The notes beneath the pieces are model-generated. The model saw nothing but the letters and a program-made list of their open reading frames with translations. It was not told where the DNA came from and did not search any database. Position numbers and translations under genes: made by a program. From Microbaculum marinum (lineage in GTDB: Bacteria; Pseudomonadota; Alphaproteobacteria; Rhizobiales; Tepidamorphaceae): DNA of 64,000 nt. Positions 18,386-27,230 of the stretch are shown piece by piece. The stretch lies in assembly GCF_042646165.1 (NCBI RefSeq), contig NZ_JBHRTC010000003.1; one strand, 5' to 3'. The stretch's first letter is position 1. Every line of letters begins with the position of its first letter.

Positions 18386-19225
18386 ATGGAACGGACTGTC
18401 CCGCACGTGCCGCTGACCGTCGCCACCTGGAACATCAATTCCGTCCGGCTTCGCCAGGACCTGGTCGCGGAACTTGCCGCCAAGCGCAATCCGGACGTGA
18501 TCTGCCTTCAGGAGACCAAGTGTCCGAACTCCGAATTCCCCCGCAAGAGCTTCGAAAGGCTCGGCTACCGGCATATCGCGGCGCATGGCCAGAAGGGCTA
18601 TCACGGCGTCGCGGTGCTGTCGAAGCGGCCGATCGAGACGATCGTCGCGCGGGAATTCTGTGAAAAGGGCGATTGCCGCCACCTGGCCGTCGATGTCGAG
18701 GGCGACGGAGGCCGCTCGGTGCGGATCCACAATTTCTACGTTCCCGCCGGCGGCGACGAGCCGGATCCGGCGATCAACCCGAAGTTCGCCCACAAGCTCG
18801 ACTTCCTCGAGGAGCTGATCGCCTGGTCGGCCGACGACGTGTCGACCGTCGCCCCAGACAGCGGCGCGCTGCTCCTGGGAGACCTCAACATCGCCCCGCT
18901 CGAGGACGACGTCTGGTCGCACAGGCAGCTTTTGCGCGTGGTGAGCCACACGCCGGTGGAGACCGAGGGCCTGGAACGGGTCCGCAAGGCGCTGGACTGG
19001 GTCGACGTGGTGCGCCGCGACGTGCCCCCGCCGGAGAAGCTCTACACCTGGTGGAGCTACCGGGCCCGCGACTGGGAAGCCGCCGACAAGGGCCGCCGCC
19101 TCGATCACGTCTGGCTGACGCCGGGCATCGCCGATGCCTGCACCCAGGTCGAGGTGCTGCGCGAGGCGCGCGGCTGGGAGCGGCCGTCGGACCACGTCCC
19201 GGTCATCGTCCGGCTGGAGATGTAG
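18386..19225 (+). CDS. xthA: exonuclease III family DNA-repair enzyme
   Basis: A 279-residue Mg-dependent phosphodiesterase of the ExoIII/AP-endonuclease family, acting on abasic sites and 3' ends. Key residues are visible: ATWNINSVRLR (Asn at the metal site), CLQETKC (metal-binding Glu near 41), LLLGDLNIAP (catalytic Asp and Asn), RRLDHVWLTP and the C-terminal PSDHVPVIVRLE with the general His. The frame is open further upstream, but ATG 18386 places the start a few residues before the first core strand. It converges on the cyclic-nucleotide-binding gene with only 2 bp between stops. Confidence 0.93.
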   Translation: MERTVPHVPLTVATWNINSVRLRQDLVAELAAKRNPDVICLQETKCPNSEFPRKSFERLGYRHIAAHGQKGYHGVAVLSKRPIETIVAREFCEKGDCRHLAVDVEGDGGRSVRIHNFYVPAGGDEPDPAINPKFAHKLDFLEELIAWSADDVSTVAPDSGALLLGDLNIAPLEDDVWSHRQLLRVVSHTPVETEGLERVRKALDWVDVVRRDVPPPEKLYTWWSYRARDWEAADKGRRLDHVWLTPGIADACTQVEVLREARGWERPSDHVPVIVRLEM

Positions 19226-19227
19226 GG

Positions 19228-19713
19228 CTACTCGGCCGTTTCCGGCGCTCCGCTGTCGATCGACAGCAGGCGCTCGCGGGTGCCGCCGAGTTCCTTCGTC
19301 ATCGTCGACAGGCGCTCGCTCAGCGCCTGGCGCAGGCGTTCGGCCATATCGGGATATTCCTCGAGAACCCGGCGCAGCAGCCGCCGCGACACCGCCAGCA
19401 GTTCGGTCGGCTCGATGGTCCGGGCGCTCGCCGGCCGGGTGGTGTGGCAGAGCAGCGCCAGTTCGCCGATCAGCGCGCCGGGGCCGGCGATCGCGATCTC
19501 CTCCTCCACCCCGTCGACGGTGGTGAAGAACTGCACCGCCCCCGACACCAGCACGAAGCCGTCGTTGGCGTCTGCGCCCTCGCGGAACAGCATCGTGTCA
19601 GCCGGCAGCTTCAGCGGCTCTGCGGAGAACGCGATCAGCCGCAGCTGCTCGGCGGGGAAGTCCGACAGCAGCGGGATGCTCTGCAGAAGCTGGACGTCGT
19701 GGTCGAGGGTCAC
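19228..19713 (-). CDS. cyclic nucleotide-binding domain protein
   Basis: A 161-residue protein made almost entirely of one cNMP-binding beta-roll. LLSDFPAEQLRLIAF leads in, and the phosphate-binding cassette GELALLCHTTRPASARTIEP (81-102) has the ligand Glu and Arg, so nucleotide binding is likely. No DNA-binding helix-turn-helix follows; the tail is a helical stretch of about 45 residues. It starts at GTG 19713, overlapping the TGA of the upstream response regulator (GTGA), so the two are translationally coupled. By recall, in Brucella a similar pair is the OtpR regulator and its cAMP-binding neighbour, linked to envelope stress and beta-lactam tolerance. Confidence 0.85.
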   Translation of the reverse strand: MTLDHDVQLLQSIPLLSDFPAEQLRLIAFSAEPLKLPADTMLFREGADANDGFVLVSGAVQFFTTVDGVEEEIAIAGPGALIGELALLCHTTRPASARTIEPTELLAVSRRLLRRVLEEYPDMAERLRQALSERLSTMTKELGGTRERLLSIDSGAPETAE

Positions 19714-20423
19714 GCCTCGGCGCCTCCATAGGCGCCGCGCGGCACCAGCTTGTAGCCGCCGCCTTCGGTGACCAGCAGCTCCGCGCTCGACGGGTCGCGC
19801 TCGATCTTCTGGCGCAGGCGGTAGATGTGCGTCTCCAGCGTGTGCGTGGTGACGCCCGAATTGTAGCCCCAGACCTCGTGCAGCAGCACGTCGCGGGTCA
19901 CCACCTTCTCGCCGGCCCGGTAGAGATACTTGAGGATCGCCGTCTCCTTCTCGGTGAGGCGCACCTTGGCGCCCTTCTCGGTGATCATCAGTTTCAGCGC
20001 CGGCTTGAACGTGTAGGGACCGATCGCGAACACCGCGTCCTCGCTCTGCTCGTGCTGCCTGAGCTGCGCGCGGATGCGCGCCAGCAGCACCGCGAAGCGG
20101 AACGGCTTGACGACGTAGTCGTTGGCGCCCGATTCCAGCCCGAGGATCGTGTCGGAATCCGAATCGTGCCCCGTCAGCATGATGATCGGCGACTTGAAGC
20201 CGTGCTTGCGCAGCACCTTGCACGCCTCGCGCCCATCCATGTCGGGCAGGCCGACGTCGAGGATCATCAGGTCGATGTGGTCCGCCTTGGCCTGATCCAG
20301 CCCGGATTTCGCGCATTCCGCCGTCGAGGTCGAGAACTCCTCGTGCAGCGACAGCTGCTCGACCAGCGCCTCGCGCAGATCCGCGTCGTCGTCGACGATC
20401 AGGATATGCTTCGACGTGTTCAT
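19710..20423 (-). CDS. OmpR-family response regulator (OtpR-like)
   Basis: A 237-residue two-component regulator. The receiver domain has the acidic pocket VDDDAD (10-15), phospho-acceptor Asp56 (LMILDVGLPDMDG), the T/S switch (IIMLTGHD) and Lys near 108 (VVKPFRF). The OmpR winged helix occupies about 135-232, ending LVTEGGGYKLV. No histidine kinase is adjacent, so its partner is unlinked. It is coupled by a 4-bp overlap to a cyclic-nucleotide-binding protein and is divergent from an L,D-transpeptidase gene. That context suggests control of cell-wall or envelope genes, possibly including the divergent gene. The similarity to Brucella OtpR is from memory. Confidence 0.9.
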   Translation of the reverse strand: MNTSKHILIVDDDADLREALVEQLSLHEEFSTSTAECAKSGLDQAKADHIDLMILDVGLPDMDGREACKVLRKHGFKSPIIMLTGHDSDSDTILGLESGANDYVVKPFRFAVLLARIRAQLRQHEQSEDAVFAIGPYTFKPALKLMITEKGAKVRLTEKETAILKYLYRAGEKVVTRDVLLHEVWGYNSGVTTHTLETHIYRLRQKIERDPSSAELLVTEGGGYKLVPRGAYGGAEA

Positions 20424-20572
20424 GGCGGTCTCCGTGGTGGCGCGTCCGACCCGGTCGGGGATTCGGCCGGTCGACGACAGGACCGGTCAACGACAAGGCC
20501 GGTTAACGATATTGAACGACGATGTAGAACACTGTTGATGAAATCCGCAAGGCGGCCGCGCGGCGGGGTTGG

Positions 20573-21118
20573 GTGAATATGGCTACGGTTTCCGGCAATT
20601 GCGACCTGCTTCGCGTCCACCGCGCGAGCGGCGCGGCGCATCACGGCATCCTCGCCGCCGGCTCGCTGGTGATGCCCTGCGCGCTGGGCCGAGCGGGCAT
20701 CCGCAGGCGCAAGCGCGAGGGCGACGGCGCCTCGCCGGAAGGCGTGTTTCCGTTGCGAAAGCTCTATTTCCGGCGGGATCGCCTGCCCAGGCCCCGCTCC
20801 GCCCTGGAAACGGCGGCGATTTTTCCGGATCTGGGATGGTGCGACGATCCCGCCAGCCTCGCCTACAACAGCGCCGTCCGCCTGCCCACCGCCGCACGCC
20901 ACGAACGCATGTGGCGCGACGATCACCTCTACGATCTCGTCATTGTGATCGGCTTCAACGACGATCCGGCCCCGCTGCGCCCCTTCGGCAGCGCCATTTT
21001 CCTGCATCTCGCCCGCCCCGGATTCGCCCCCACCGAAGGCTGCGTGGCGCTCCGGCGGCACGACCTGCGTCGTCTCCTGCCGAGGATCGGTCCGGACACG
21101 AAGATCGCGATCGGCTGA
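20573..21118 (+). CDS. L,D-transpeptidase (YkuD) family protein
   Basis: A 181-residue protein carrying the YkuD catalytic motif: H145 in IFLHLARPGF, then TEGC with Cys157 and a conserved Arg shortly after (CVALRR). These enzymes form 3-3 peptidoglycan cross-links or tether proteins to the wall. There is no obvious signal peptide at the chosen start, which is unusual for a periplasmic enzyme. Either export is non-classical or the protein differs in role. Start is GTG 20573 or ATG 20579. It is divergent from the OmpR-type regulator with about 150 bp between, a likely control region. Confidence 0.82.
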   Translation: MNMATVSGNCDLLRVHRASGAAHHGILAAGSLVMPCALGRAGIRRRKREGDGASPEGVFPLRKLYFRRDRLPRPRSALETAAIFPDLGWCDDPASLAYNSAVRLPTAARHERMWRDDHLYDLVIVIGFNDDPAPLRPFGSAIFLHLARPGFAPTEGCVALRRHDLRRLLPRIGPDTKIAIG

Positions 21119-21132
21119 CGAGGGTGGACCGC

Positions 21133-21936
21133 ATGGATACGGACGCGCTGATAGACTGTGTCGCCAGGCGGCTTGAAGGCGAGCCGGGCGTGCGCGCGCT
21201 CTGCCTGTCGGGCAGCCACGGCGCGGGCCTTGCCGACGCCTACAGCGACCTGGATTTCCTGGCCATTCTGTCAGACCCGCACATGTCTGCTGCACGGGGC
21301 GACGCGTTCTCCGACCTGTGGCGCGCGGCGCTGGAGCCGGCCGGAGGGATCGTCCTGTGGCGCGTTCGCTCCGGCCCGACGATACTGATCAACGCGATCA
21401 CCACCGGCTGGCTGCGGATCGACGTCCTGGCAACGACAGCCGACCCGCTCCACACCCGGCGCGGCCTGAAGGTGCTGTTCGACCGCGACGGGATCGCCGC
21501 CGATCTGCCCGAGACCCCCGAACCTGGCATCGATCGCGACCGGCTGGCCTGGCAGATCGAGGAATTCATCCGCATTCTCGGGCTCCTGCCGGTCGCCATG
21601 GGCCGCGCGGAGTACCTGAACGCCGTTACCGGCGTCTTCCATTTGCGCAACCTCCTGATCGATCTCATGATCGCGGAGACCGGCGCGCCCCACCGTGGCG
21701 GCGCGCTGCACCTGAACCGGTTGATCACGGACGACCAGAAGGCACTTCTGACGGCGCTGCCCGCGCCGGTTCCGACCCGCGAGTCGGCGATTGCGACGCA
21801 TCTCGCCTATGCCGGCGCCTATCTGCCCCTCGCCCGCCCGCTGGCGGACCGTCTCGGCATCGACTGGCCCGAGCCCTTCGAAAGGGCGACCTGGTCCCAT
21901 CTCGAACGGGAACTGGCGATCGACCGGCCCTCCTAG
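21133..21936 (+). CDS. nucleotidyltransferase domain protein
   Basis: A 267-residue protein with an N-terminal polymerase-beta type nucleotidyltransferase motif: LSGSHGAGLADAYSDLDFLAI, split over residues 25-45, with GS and the metal-binding D39 and D41. The rest (about 130-267) is helical and includes GVFHLRNLLIDLMIAETG and a histidine-containing HLNRLI, resembling aminoglycoside or lincosamide adenylyltransferase relatives. The substrate cannot be named. A stand-alone small-molecule or RNA adenylyltransferase is the best guess. ATG 21133 lies 14 bp after the L,D-transpeptidase stop, so the two may share a transcript. It ends tail-to-tail with yggS, overlapping by 3 bp. Confidence 0.75.
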   Translation: MDTDALIDCVARRLEGEPGVRALCLSGSHGAGLADAYSDLDFLAILSDPHMSAARGDAFSDLWRAALEPAGGIVLWRVRSGPTILINAITTGWLRIDVLATTADPLHTRRGLKVLFDRDGIAADLPETPEPGIDRDRLAWQIEEFIRILGLLPVAMGRAEYLNAVTGVFHLRNLLIDLMIAETGAPHRGGALHLNRLITDDQKALLTALPAPVPTRESAIATHLAYAGAYLPLARPLADRLGIDWPEPFERATWSHLERELAIDRPS

Positions 21937-22619
21937 GCCGGCGTGTCCCTCGCGCCGAAGATCGCGCTGCCGACCCGCACGTGCGTCGCCCCGTGGGCGA
22001 TGGCGATCTCGTAGTCGGCGCTCATCCCCATCGAGAGCGTTTTCAGCCCCAGCTCCCTGCCAATCTTGGCGAGCAGCGCGAAATGCGGCGCCGGCGGCTC
22101 GTCTAACGGCGGAATGCACATCAGCCCCTCGATCTCGAGGCCGTGCTCGTCTCGGCAACGGGCGACGAAATCCGCCGTTTCCTCAGGCAGCACGCCGGCC
22201 TTCTGCGGTTCCGCGCCGGTATTGACCTGCACCAGCAGCCGCAGCCGCCGGCCCTGCTCCGCCATTTCCCTGGCCAGCGCCCGGGCGAGCTTGTCGCGAT
22301 CGACAGTCTCGATCACGTCGAACAGCGCCACGGCCTCCTTCACCTTGTTGGTCTGCAACGGGCCGATCAGGTGCAGCTCGATATCGTGATAGCGCTGCTT
22401 CAGATCCGGCCACTTTCCTTGCGACTCCTGGACCCGGTTCTCGCCAAACGTTCGCTGGCCCGCCTGGATGACGGGTTCGACGACGTCGGGACCATGGGTC
22501 TTGCCGACGGCAACGAGCGTGACGGACCCGGTCGGGCGCCCGGCTTCCGCTTCGGCGGCGCGGATGCGGCTCATCACTTCTTCTAGGCGCGTTGCTGCGC
22601 CGGTTTCGGTCTCTGTCAT
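21933..22619 (-). CDS. YggS family pyridoxal phosphate-binding protein
   Basis: A 228-residue single-barrel PLP protein (YggS/PLPBP/PROSC family). The PLP lysine is Lys40 in TLVAVGKTH. HLIGPLQTNK, FDVIETVDRDKLA, and the C-terminal SMGMSADYEIAIAHGATHVRVGSAIFG complete the family pattern. These proteins manage cellular PLP and affect amino-acid and keto-acid balance, with no enzymatic activity shown. The gene is divergent from leuS across about 200 bp in which I see no other gene. It converges on the nucleotidyltransferase. Confidence 0.93.
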   Translation of the reverse strand: MTETETGAATRLEEVMSRIRAAEAEAGRPTGSVTLVAVGKTHGPDVVEPVIQAGQRTFGENRVQESQGKWPDLKQRYHDIELHLIGPLQTNKVKEAVALFDVIETVDRDKLARALAREMAEQGRRLRLLVQVNTGAEPQKAGVLPEETADFVARCRDEHGLEIEGLMCIPPLDEPPAPHFALLAKIGRELGLKTLSMGMSADYEIAIAHGATHVRVGSAIFGARDTPA

Positions 22620-22819
22620 GATGTCTTTCGAGAAAATCGTACGAATTTCGCCCCGTTGATGCCCGATTAACAGGCTTCAGTCATTCTGTCCCTGCCGGCT
22701 GGCGAAACGGCCGGATCGACTGATGTCCTCGCAGCCGGCCTCCCGCGCCCGCAACCGGTTGACCGGATAACGGGTTTCGGGCCATCTACGCCAAAATCTC
22801 AACGGTCGAATATCACGTG

Positions 22820-25435
22820 ATGGCGAGCGAACGCTACAATCCCCGCGAGGCGGAGGCCCGCTGGCAGCGGGTTTGGGACGAGAATCGCGTCTTCGAGACC
22901 GCGAACGACGACCCGCGTCCGAAATACTACGTCCTCGAGATGTTTCCCTACCCGTCGGGCAAGATCCATATCGGGCATGGGCGCAACTACGTGATGGGCG
23001 ACGTGGTGGCGCGCTACAAGCGCGCCAGGGGCCACAACGTGCTGCACCCGATGGGCTGGGACGCGTTCGGGCTGCCCGCCGAGAACGCGGCGATCGAGAA
23101 GAAGGTCCACCCCAAGGAGTGGACCTACGAGAACATCGCCACGATGAAGGAGCAGCTCAAGCTGCTCGGCCTGTCGATCGACTGGACGCGCGAGCTGGCG
23201 ACCTGTGATCCGGAATACTATTCCAGGCAGCAGAAGCTGTTCGTCGACTTCCTCGCCGCGGGCCTGGTCGAGCGCAAGACCTCGCTCGTCAACTGGGATC
23301 CGGTCGACCAGACCGTGCTCGCCAACGAGCAGGTGATCGACGGCTGCGGCTGGCGCTCCGGCGCGCCGGTTGAAAAGCGCGAGCTGTCGCAGTGGTTCTT
23401 CAGGATCACCGACTACGCTCAGGATCTGCTCGACGCCATCGATACGCTCGACGACTGGCCGGACAAGGTGCGGCTGATGCAGCAGCGCTGGATCGGCCGG
23501 TCGGAAGGCGTGCGGTTCTCCTTCGAGATCGAGGACGGCGACGGTGCGCGGCAGGCGGAACCGCTTACCGTCTACACCACCCGGCAGGACACGATCTTCG
23601 GGGCGAGCTTCTGCGCTGTGTCGCCGGACCATCCGCTGGCCAAGCGGCTGGCTCAGGACGATGCCGGCCTGGAGGCCTTCCGCCGCGAATGCGCCGCGCT
23701 CGGCACCAGCGAGGAGGCGATCGAGCGCGCCGAGAAGAAGGGCTACGACACGGGCCTGTTTGCGGTCCATCCGTTCCGGCCGGACGTCAGGCTGCCCGTC
23801 TACGTGGCGAATTTCGTGCTGATGGGATATGGCGAGGGCGCGATCTTCGGCTGCCCGGCGCACGACCAGCGCGACCTCGACTTCGCCCGCAAGTACGGCC
23901 TGCCGGTGATCCCGGTCGTCGCCCCCGTCGACGCCGATCCCTCGGCGTTCGAGATCGCCGACGAGGCGTTCGTCGAAAAGGACGGCCAGGCCGTCCGCAT
24001 GATCAATTCGGCGTTCCTGGACGGCATGAGCGTCGCCGACGCCAAGGAGGAGGTCGCAAGCCGCTTCGAGGCGGCCGGCACCGGCGCTCGGAAAGTGAAT
24101 TTCCGCCTGCGCGACTGGGGCATCTCGCGGCAACGCTACTGGGGCTGCCCGATTCCCGTAATTCATTGCGATACCTGCGGAATCGTCGCCGTCCCGGAGG
24201 CGAACCTGCCGGTCCTGCTGCCCGACGACGCGACCTTCGACAGGCCGGGCAATCCGCTCGATCACCATCCGACCTGGAAGCACGTCGACTGTCCTAAGTG
24301 CGGCGCCGCCGCCCGGCGCGAGACGGACACCATGGACACGTTTGTCGATTCGTCCTGGTACTTCGCCCGCTTCTGCTCGCCTCGCGACCGGGACGTCGTC
24401 GACAGGGCGGCCGTCGATGACTGGCTGCCGGTCGACCAGTATATCGGCGGGGTCGAGCACGCCGTCCTGCATCTGCTCTATTCGCGGTTCTTCCTGCGTG
24501 CGATGAAGAAGACCGGATACACCGGGCTGGAGGAGCCTTTCCGGGGCCTGTTCACGCAGGGAATGATCACGCACGAGACCTACCGGACGGAGAACGGCCA
24601 GTGGCTGTTCCCCGAGGAGGTCGAGCGGCGCGACGACGGCACCGTGGTCAGCCGCGAGACGGGTCGTCCCGTCGTGGTCGGACAGCCGGAAAAGATGTCG
24701 AAGTCGAAGAAGAACGTCGTCTCCCCCGAGGCGATCGTCGAGACTTACGGTGTCGATGCGGCCCGCTGGTTCATGCTCTCCGACACGCCGCCGGAGCGCG
24801 ACAGCGAATGGACCGAATCGGGAGTCGAGGGCGCGTGGCGACTGATTCAGCGGCTATGGCGCCTCGTCTCGCAGGTCGTCGAGATCGCGCCGCCGGCGGC
24901 AACCGCCAGGCCCGAGCGGATCGGTCCTGCCGCCGAAGGCCTGCGCCGCACCACGCACCGCGCGCTCGACGCGGTGTCCCGGGACATCGAGCAGCTTCGC
25001 TTCAACCGGGCCATCGCCCACATCTACGAGGTGGTCAACGCGGTCACCTCTCTGCTCAACGAGAAGGGCAACGGTGAGGTTGCGCCGGATCTCGCCTGGG
25101 CGCTGCGCGAGGCTGCGGAAACCATCGTCCGGCTGTCCGGACCCATGGTCCCGCATCTGGCCGAGGAATGCTGGAAGGTTCTCGGGCACGAAGGGCTGCT
25201 GGCGGATGCGCCGTGGCCGGTTGTCGAGCCCGCCCTGCTGGTTGAGGCGACGATCACTCTGCCCGTGCAGGTCAACGGCAAGCGGCGCGACGAACTTGTC
25301 ATTGCCCGCGACGCGGACCAATCTGCTATCGAGGAAGCGGCACTCGGGCTGGCCGGCGTGCAGCGGGCGCTCGGCGACAAGCCGGTGCGCAAGATCATCG
25401 TGGTGCCGCAGAGGATCGTGAATGTCGTCGTCTGA
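22820..25435 (+). CDS. leuS: leucyl-tRNA synthetase
   Basis: An 871-residue class I aminoacyl-tRNA synthetase that charges tRNA-Leu. The nucleotide-binding HIGH-type motif is PSGKIHIGHGRNY (about 41-53), the editing CP1 domain with its TRQDTIFGASF threonine-rich motif sits near 250-260, and EKMSKSKKNV is near 624. The anticodon-binding and C-terminal tRNA-contact domains follow to IIVVPQRIVNVVV. ATG 22820 is preceded in frame by a GTG at 22817, and no clear ribosome site is visible for either. The end overlaps lptE by 14 bp, starting a leuS-lptE-holA operon typical of Rhizobiales. Confidence 0.97.
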   Translation: MASERYNPREAEARWQRVWDENRVFETANDDPRPKYYVLEMFPYPSGKIHIGHGRNYVMGDVVARYKRARGHNVLHPMGWDAFGLPAENAAIEKKVHPKEWTYENIATMKEQLKLLGLSIDWTRELATCDPEYYSRQQKLFVDFLAAGLVERKTSLVNWDPVDQTVLANEQVIDGCGWRSGAPVEKRELSQWFFRITDYAQDLLDAIDTLDDWPDKVRLMQQRWIGRSEGVRFSFEIEDGDGARQAEPLTVYTTRQDTIFGASFCAVSPDHPLAKRLAQDDAGLEAFRRECAALGTSEEAIERAEKKGYDTGLFAVHPFRPDVRLPVYVANFVLMGYGEGAIFGCPAHDQRDLDFARKYGLPVIPVVAPVDADPSAFEIADEAFVEKDGQAVRMINSAFLDGMSVADAKEEVASRFEAAGTGARKVNFRLRDWGISRQRYWGCPIPVIHCDTCGIVAVPEANLPVLLPDDATFDRPGNPLDHHPTWKHVDCPKCGAAARRETDTMDTFVDSSWYFARFCSPRDRDVVDRAAVDDWLPVDQYIGGVEHAVLHLLYSRFFLRAMKKTGYTGLEEPFRGLFTQGMITHETYRTENGQWLFPEEVERRDDGTVVSRETGRPVVVGQPEKMSKSKKNVVSPEAIVETYGVDAARWFMLSDTPPERDSEWTESGVEGAWRLIQRLWRLVSQVVEIAPPAATARPERIGPAAEGLRRTTHRALDAVSRDIEQLRFNRAIAHIYEVVNAVTSLLNEKGNGEVAPDLAWALREAAETIVRLSGPMVPHLAEECWKVLGHEGLLADAPWPVVEPALLVEATITLPVQVNGKRRDELVIARDADQSAIEEAALGLAGVQRALGDKPVRKIIVVPQRIVNVVV

Positions 25436-26087
25436 CCGGTCGTTCTCCCGATCCCGCCGCTTTACCCGGGCCGCGCCGCACCGCCTTGCGCTTGCGGCCG
25501 CCATGTTTGCGGCGCTGCTGGTCGGCGGCTGCAACGTCAGGCCGCTCTACGGGACGGCCGAGATCGGCGGCACCAGTCTGTCCACCGTTCTTGCCGATGT
25601 CGACGTGGCGCCCGTCGAAGGTCGCGTCGCCCAGAAGGTCCGCAACGACCTCCTGTTCCAGCTCAACGGCGGTAATCCGGGCAGCGGCTCCTACATGGTG
25701 ACGCTGCGGGTCAAAGAGCGCTACACCAACATCATCACGCGCACCATCAGCGGCCTGCCCGGCGGGCGGAACATCCGCCTGCAGGTCGACTACGAGCTCA
25801 AGCAGGTGGGCGGGACGGAGGTGCTGGCCTCCGGCACGGTCACCCGGATCGCCTCGTTCGACTATTTCAACCAGCGTTTCGCCAACGACCGCGCCACGAT
25901 CGACGCGGAGAACCGCGCGGCTGGCGAGGTGGCGGTCGACATCCAGCTCCGCCTCGCCTCCTATTTCGCGACCGGCAAGTCGTATGACGAAGTGGCGCCC
26001 GACGTCGATCCAGAGGACGAACTGCCCAACTTCGGCAATTCAATTTTCGACGACCGGGAAGAGACCTACGGAGACCCGGGCTATTGA
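25422..26087 (+). CDS. lptE: LPS-assembly lipoprotein LptE
   Basis: A 221-residue lipoprotein with lipobox LLVGGC (Cys37) after a hydrophobic segment. The following NVRPLYG is the classical mature start of alphaproteobacterial LptE. It is the plug of the LptD outer-membrane translocon that inserts lipopolysaccharide. The long beta-rich middle (YMVTLRVKERYTNIITRTISG) and the acidic tail fit the family. The basic, Ser/Arg-rich N-terminal 20 residues are longer than usual. The start overlaps leuS by 14 bp, and the stop overlaps the TTG start of holA, so this is a tightly coupled operon. Confidence 0.9.
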   Translation: MSSSDRSFSRSRRFTRAAPHRLALAAAMFAALLVGGCNVRPLYGTAEIGGTSLSTVLADVDVAPVEGRVAQKVRNDLLFQLNGGNPGSGSYMVTLRVKERYTNIITRTISGLPGGRNIRLQVDYELKQVGGTEVLASGTVTRIASFDYFNQRFANDRATIDAENRAAGEVAVDIQLRLASYFATGKSYDEVAPDVDPEDELPNFGNSIFDDREETYGDPGY

Positions 26088-27115
26088 CCGCGCTCAAGGG
26101 CGAGGCGATCAACCGTTTTCTCAGGTCTCCCGACAAGCCACTCGCCGTCGTCTACGGTCCCGATACGGGGCTGGTCAGCGAGCGGGCCGCGAACATCCTC
26201 GCAGCGTTCCTCGGCGACGATCCGGATCCGATGGCGAGGAGCGTCGTCGAAGGCGATGCCCTTGCCGGGGCGCCCGAGAGGCTGGCCGAGGAGGCGCACA
26301 GCGTGCCGATGTTCGGCGGCCGGCACGCCATTCGGGTCACCGCCACCTCCCGGAATATCGGGCCTGCCCTTGAGCCGATTCTCGCCGATCCGCCCCGCGA
26401 GGCGATGATCGTGGTGGAGGCGGGTGACCTGAAGCCGTCCTCGCCGATCCGCAAGCTCGCCGAGAAGCACGCCAATGCGGCCGCCATCGCCTGCTATGTC
26501 GACGACCAGAAGGCGATCGACGGTCTGATTTCGGAGGAAATGGGTTCCGGCGGGCTGCAGGTGACGCCCGATGCCCGTGCCGCGCTTCTTCGTCTTCTCG
26601 GCGGCGACCGGCGCGCGTCGCGGGGCGAACTGCAGAAACTCGCTTCCTTTTGCCACGGCCGCGGCACGGTGGAATTGGAGGATGTCGCGGCAATCGTCGG
26701 GGACGCGTCCGCTCTGGAACTCGATGCCCTGATAGACGCGACCGCTCTTGGCGACGCGACGACGGCGAGCCTGGTGCTGCGGCGCTCGCTGGCCTCCGGC
26801 ACCGCTCCGGCGAGCATCGTCTCGGCCCTCGCGCGGCATTTCCTGCAGCTGAGCGAAGCCCGCCTGAAAGTCGATCGCGGCGCGACGGCGGAAGCGGCGA
26901 TGCGGGAACTTCGTCCCCCGGTGTTCTTCAAGCGTCAGAACGGGTTTCGGCGGCAGCTCGGAATCTGGTCGCCGGCGGCGCTCGATCGGGCGTTCGAACT
27001 CTTGTCGTCGACCGAATCGGAAGTCCGGCTGAGGCCTGATCTGGCGGAGGTGATGACCGACCGGACCGTCGTCACGCTGGCCGGCGCAGCGAGGCAACCC
27101 GGGCGCGCTCGCTGA
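26084..27115 (+). CDS. holA: DNA polymerase III delta subunit
   Basis: A 343-residue clamp-loader subunit. LAVVYGPDTGLVSERAANIL (about 17-36) is the alphaproteobacterial HolA start, EEMGSGGLQVTPDARAALLRLLGGDRRASRGELQKLASF is the middle domain, and the C-terminal collar region runs 210-343. It opens the beta clamp within the DnaX complex. Translation starts at TTG 26084 inside the lptE stop (TTGA), showing translational coupling. The gene ends 115 bp before the convergent parB gene, and no clear terminator is seen between them. Confidence 0.92.
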   Translation: MTALKGEAINRFLRSPDKPLAVVYGPDTGLVSERAANILAAFLGDDPDPMARSVVEGDALAGAPERLAEEAHSVPMFGGRHAIRVTATSRNIGPALEPILADPPREAMIVVEAGDLKPSSPIRKLAEKHANAAAIACYVDDQKAIDGLISEEMGSGGLQVTPDARAALLRLLGGDRRASRGELQKLASFCHGRGTVELEDVAAIVGDASALELDALIDATALGDATTASLVLRRSLASGTAPASIVSALARHFLQLSEARLKVDRGATAEAAMRELRPPVFFKRQNGFRRQLGIWSPAALDRAFELLSSTESEVRLRPDLAEVMTDRTVVTLAGAARQPGRAR

Positions 27116-27230
27116 CTGGCAGTTTACGTAAAAGTAAATCGTCGGTCTTTGGCCGCCGCCGCTTCCTGCCCCGGCCGCGCGCTGATTTCTCTCGCCTTTA
27201 CAAGTCTTTGTGGCGGATCCGCCCGGCTGC

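Noticed and set aside
14438..19195. Open reading frame of about 1,585 codons on the minus strand
   Set aside because: It is antisense to ftsK, lolA and the exonuclease gene, which have full conserved motifs. Such frames are expected in GC-rich DNA.
20503..20518. TTAACGATATTGAAC upstream of the response regulator as a CtrA box
   Set aside because: Either the spacing is six instead of seven or the second half has mismatches, so it is not called.
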